Assembly: GCA_018907035.1 (NCBI GenBank)
Contig: JACCIC010000003.1
Span: 1,712,001-1,776,000, forward strand
DNA: 64,000 bases
From: Sycobia sp. Sy_11
Lineage: Eukaryota; Arthropoda; Insecta; Hymenoptera; Epichrysomallidae
Direction: 5' to 3'
A model generated the notes under the pieces. That model was not told the DNA's origin. It saw only the letters and a program-made list of their open reading frames with translations, and ran no database searches. Shown piece after piece: positions 61,371-64,000 of the stretch (the first letter of the stretch is position 1; every line of letters begins with the position of its first letter). The position numbers were made by a program, and so were the translations under genes.

Positions 61371-63115
61371 CTTTATTTTACAATTAGCTTGTGAATTATT
61401 TAGGGATCGGGAGTACTGGTAAATTTTTTAACGAAATGGAAAAGATTTTGCTATACCTTACGTTTGTTCGTGTTTCAAGGGAGACTTTTCTTTTCTAGTT
61501 TTTCCTCGCTATTGCGTTGCACTGCAAATTCTTCTAGAATTATTAGAAATAGCTACGTCTAGTAATTTTAGAAGAAAAGTCATAAATCTTTTCCAGTTTC
61601 GTTTGTAAACGCATACTAATGAAAAATATACCTTCGTTGATAACTACTGTAATATTACTCATTATCAATAATTATAGAGATTAATCCCATTGTGCTACAT
61701 GTAATACAGATAATAAAATTACTTTAATTGCATCGTTAATAAAATTAATGGAAGTAATACAATTTGATGTAGAGATAATTGAGTTAAATGATAGTATCGT
61801 CATCCGGGCACATTTAAACAGTATTTTTAATTGAAAAGTGCCCATTTGCACTTGACTTGCAAGTTAAGAAGTTACATCGCTGTAGAATTGTAAAAAATTA
61901 ATTTATTGTTTTGCTGAAAAGATTCTTTAAACTGTTTAGAAACTCAGGCAAAGAGTCTTGTACGTCAACAATTTCTTTCACCCACAATATTTTAATCCCT
62001 GTCCGAGTGTGTTTGGCCCAATCGGACAAGATTATTTACATCGGTATGATGCCGATTTATTTAACGAGAATTCGGGAGAATATTGAGAAGCTTCGAATTA
62101 TGAATGTTGTATTGGTATTGGTACGAAGAAGGTAGTTAATCGTTTGAACTGATTGATTATAAATATAGTTTCGAGTAATATTAATGCTGCAGTTATTAAT
62201 AATTGAAGAATTATGAAAGTTTTCAATTTAGATAACGGAGGCCAAATCGTGAAATTTTTATATTGAAATCGCCCGGACGGCCGTTGAACTCGTGAAAAGC
62301 TCTTTGACAGAAGCGACAAAAGAAACGCGATCGAGCAACAAATCGCTTCGAAATGGAACTGCAGAGGCTAACTTTGAATTTGGAAGGTTTGCCGTATGGT
62401 TTTCGGATAGTAAGATCTACAGTAAAAAAGTTTTAATGGTAGAATTTTGCAATTTTTCTTAGCTTTAAATCGGTTTGGAACTTTAAAAAGCATTTTTTAC
62501 AAAATCTTCATCTTTCTTTTTGAACTGGCCAGAAACAGATTTCCAAGAATGATGCATCGATCGATTGAAAATTTTAACGGTTGATTCCAAATTACTTTCT
62601 TCCTCGACGTGCTTTGGATTATTTTAATATATTGCATTTTTTTCCTTATAAACAATTTTGCGACGGTTTTTGTTGTTGGAAGTTGTAACTTTTTTCTGGA
62701 AAATTACACTCTCTTGCCAAAAAATTAGTACGTCAAAATTAGTATCGAACTACGGAAACAATGAAGTTTTTCTTTTGCTTTCCGGCTGTTGGCTCTTCAA
62801 AAAAGAAACGTGTCATTGACCGAAAAGTGCTCTATAGGCGTGATTTCGTCATATAATAAATTAAATAAAACATATTCTTTTTAACAAAGTCTCTTGAAAT
62901 TTATCTACATCCATTTTTTAAGGCGCTGCAGCCATGTAACTCTAATATAAAGAAAATCCCTCGAAATTAATCGAATTCTACTTTTGCAACGAATTTTTGA
63001 TCTTTATTGAGCTAATATGGAACATAGTATCCCCCCTCCCGCAAATCCAGAGAAACAGCAGCAGATTTCTCATTAGTATGCCCGCGAGGGTTGGGCATAT
63101 TGGTGGCCTATATAC

Positions 63116-63362
63116 CTTTGCCCTGGTCGCCTCGCTGTGAGACTTGTAGCAGAACTCGACGAGGGCCACGGCCAGGGCGAGCAGTAGGCCACCGATCAGG
63201 ATGTAAAAGATGCCGGCTACGTTGCTCAGCGACAGCTCGTTCCTGGCGGTGTCCTGCTTGTCGCCGTGACGGCACTCGGTGCGCTCGTACCACCACTTGT
63301 TCATCAGTTTCGCGAGCTCGCCACTCTCCTTCAGCGACAGTACGGCCAGATTGATGCTGTCC
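63116..63362 (-). CDS. AMPA-type ionotropic glutamate receptor, penultimate-type exon (end of ligand-binding domain plus last membrane helix)
   Basis: This exon encodes 82 residues of a glutamate-gated cation channel subunit that acts at the plasma membrane of neurons or muscle. Reading along it: a short ligand-binding-domain helix with [14 protein letters not shown], the invariant [10 protein letters not shown] block, a short variable linker, [15 protein letters not shown] opening the last transmembrane helix (about residues 45-70), then the cytoplasmic [14 protein letters not shown]. The last stretch closely matches the vertebrate AMPA pattern EFCYKSRAEAKRMK, which favours AMPA over kainate type (family knowledge). 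The 5' edge is set by an AG acceptor (ccaccgacag) and the 3' edge by donor aag|gtatat. The exon enters with one base of a split codon and leaves in phase 0. Third codon positions are mostly G/C in an AT-rich setting. Earlier exons lie beyond the right edge of the window. Confidence 0.93.
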
Positions 63363-64000
63363 CTGTCGGTGGAAGCGCATTACTCACGTAAGATTTTATT
63401 TCATGCTAGATTTGGAGAGCTGTTATTTCTTAGATTTTTTTATTATATATGCAGCTCGAAGATTTTTCAAGTAGATTTCTGTTTCGAATTCGCAATTCAC
63501 GTCGTCTTTCTCTATTTAATCACATATTTTCAGAAAATATATACTTTCAGAATATAGATACTTTTTAAGGTCTTTGATAATTAGCAATTATGTAAGAACC
63601 AAACGAATGTTTATATAACATTAATGAAATAGTAACGACCCTTTACGTATCGACGAAAACTTATTGAATTTTACTGTAAAGCTCATTAATGGTTAAAAAT
63701 GTAAGTGTTATCTAAAAGTATATTATTAATTTTGATTATAAATGCAGCTCAAGTAAACTGTACCGGCAATCTCTACGCATGCGTAATATTAATTTTATAA
63801 CTTCGTGCAAAGCTTTTCACATTAAAAGTCCAGGTATAGACTTTAAAAGCACTAAAAATTCAAATATTCATTTTCAATTAAGATTCTTTAAACCTTAAGA
63901 TTATTCTAATAAGTAGTTAACGGTGAGATTTTTAGATTTATGATATAGCGGAAAAATTTGTTCGTCATCGGTATGTCAAGCGACCGAAGTGTACTTAAAG
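63363..64000 (-). other. Upstream intron of the receptor gene (partial)
   Basis: AT-rich sequence with no coding-like segment and no second copy of the KWWY exon. It lies upstream of the membrane-helix exon on the minus strand and runs off the window. Confidence 0.6.

Larger units (their letters stand above)
57121..63115 (-). other. Presumed last large intron of the glutamate receptor gene
   Basis: About 6 kb between the two receptor exons. It holds a (GGT)n tract close to the acceptor (57,189-57,222), a long AT-rich stretch (57.7-58.9 kb), a (GA)n tract (59,176-59,224), a short GC-rich candidate exon (59,828-59,882), AAT/AAG triplet repeats near 60.0 kb, a long (TA)n tract (60,214-60,282) and a GC-richer island at 60.58-61.37 kb. 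I recognise no other protein-coding segment. Confidence 0.55.

Overview
This window is eukaryotic and looks like an insect. It has AT-rich spacers, GT-AG introns, many dinucleotide microsatellites, BEL/Pao, Jockey-type and R1-type retroelement relics, and an AMPA-type glutamate receptor exon with insect/vertebrate family motifs. A hymenopteran (perhaps a parasitoid wasp) is my guess from the repeat mix, not a demonstrated assignment. Most of the 64 kb is non-coding. Only one gene can be called with confidence, and only its 3' end lies here.

Layout. 1-31 kb is an AT-rich gene desert broken by GC/CpG-rich islands (about 2.0-3.0, 5.2-6.1, 6.7-7.6, 15.8-16.5, 19.0-19.8 and 23.5-23.9 kb), most of them beside (CT)n, (GA)n, (AC)n or (TA)n tracts. 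It holds a 54-codon unidentified minus-strand open frame with a good splice acceptor (8,854-9,018), decayed coding-like pieces (9.15-9.29 and 12.36-12.46 kb), and a frameshifted exon of a sigma-class glutathione S-transferase (25,851-26,014).

31.3-42.1 kb is a nest of retroelements. In order: an R1-like gag scrap; a 5'-truncated, internally deleted BEL/Pao element whose 3' LTR is at 36,335-36,843; an unclassified insert of about 2 kb inside it, with hairpins, a TATA/initiator promoter and a tandem array of covarying RNA-like hairpins; a minus-strand R1-like RT relic; and a decayed Jockey-like element.

42-56 kb is mostly non-coding. A second LTR-like unit at 45.4-46.8 kb has the same plan as the insert: AT-only repeats, TATA box, GC-rich leader. 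A 440-bp element with 75-bp terminal inverted repeats lies at 48,611-49,050.

56.5-64 kb is the 3' end of a minus-strand AMPA-type ionotropic glutamate receptor gene. The exon at 63,116-63,362 encodes the end of the ligand-binding domain and the last membrane helix. About 6 kb downstream, an exon at 57,120 adds a tail ending T-Q-V. A second, much longer open frame with about 98% G/C at third codon positions overlaps that exon and could be an alternative tail. The rest of the receptor lies beyond the right edge.

The strongest candidates for something new are the covarying tandem hairpin array (35,541-35,850) with its promoter, and the overlapping two-frame receptor tail.
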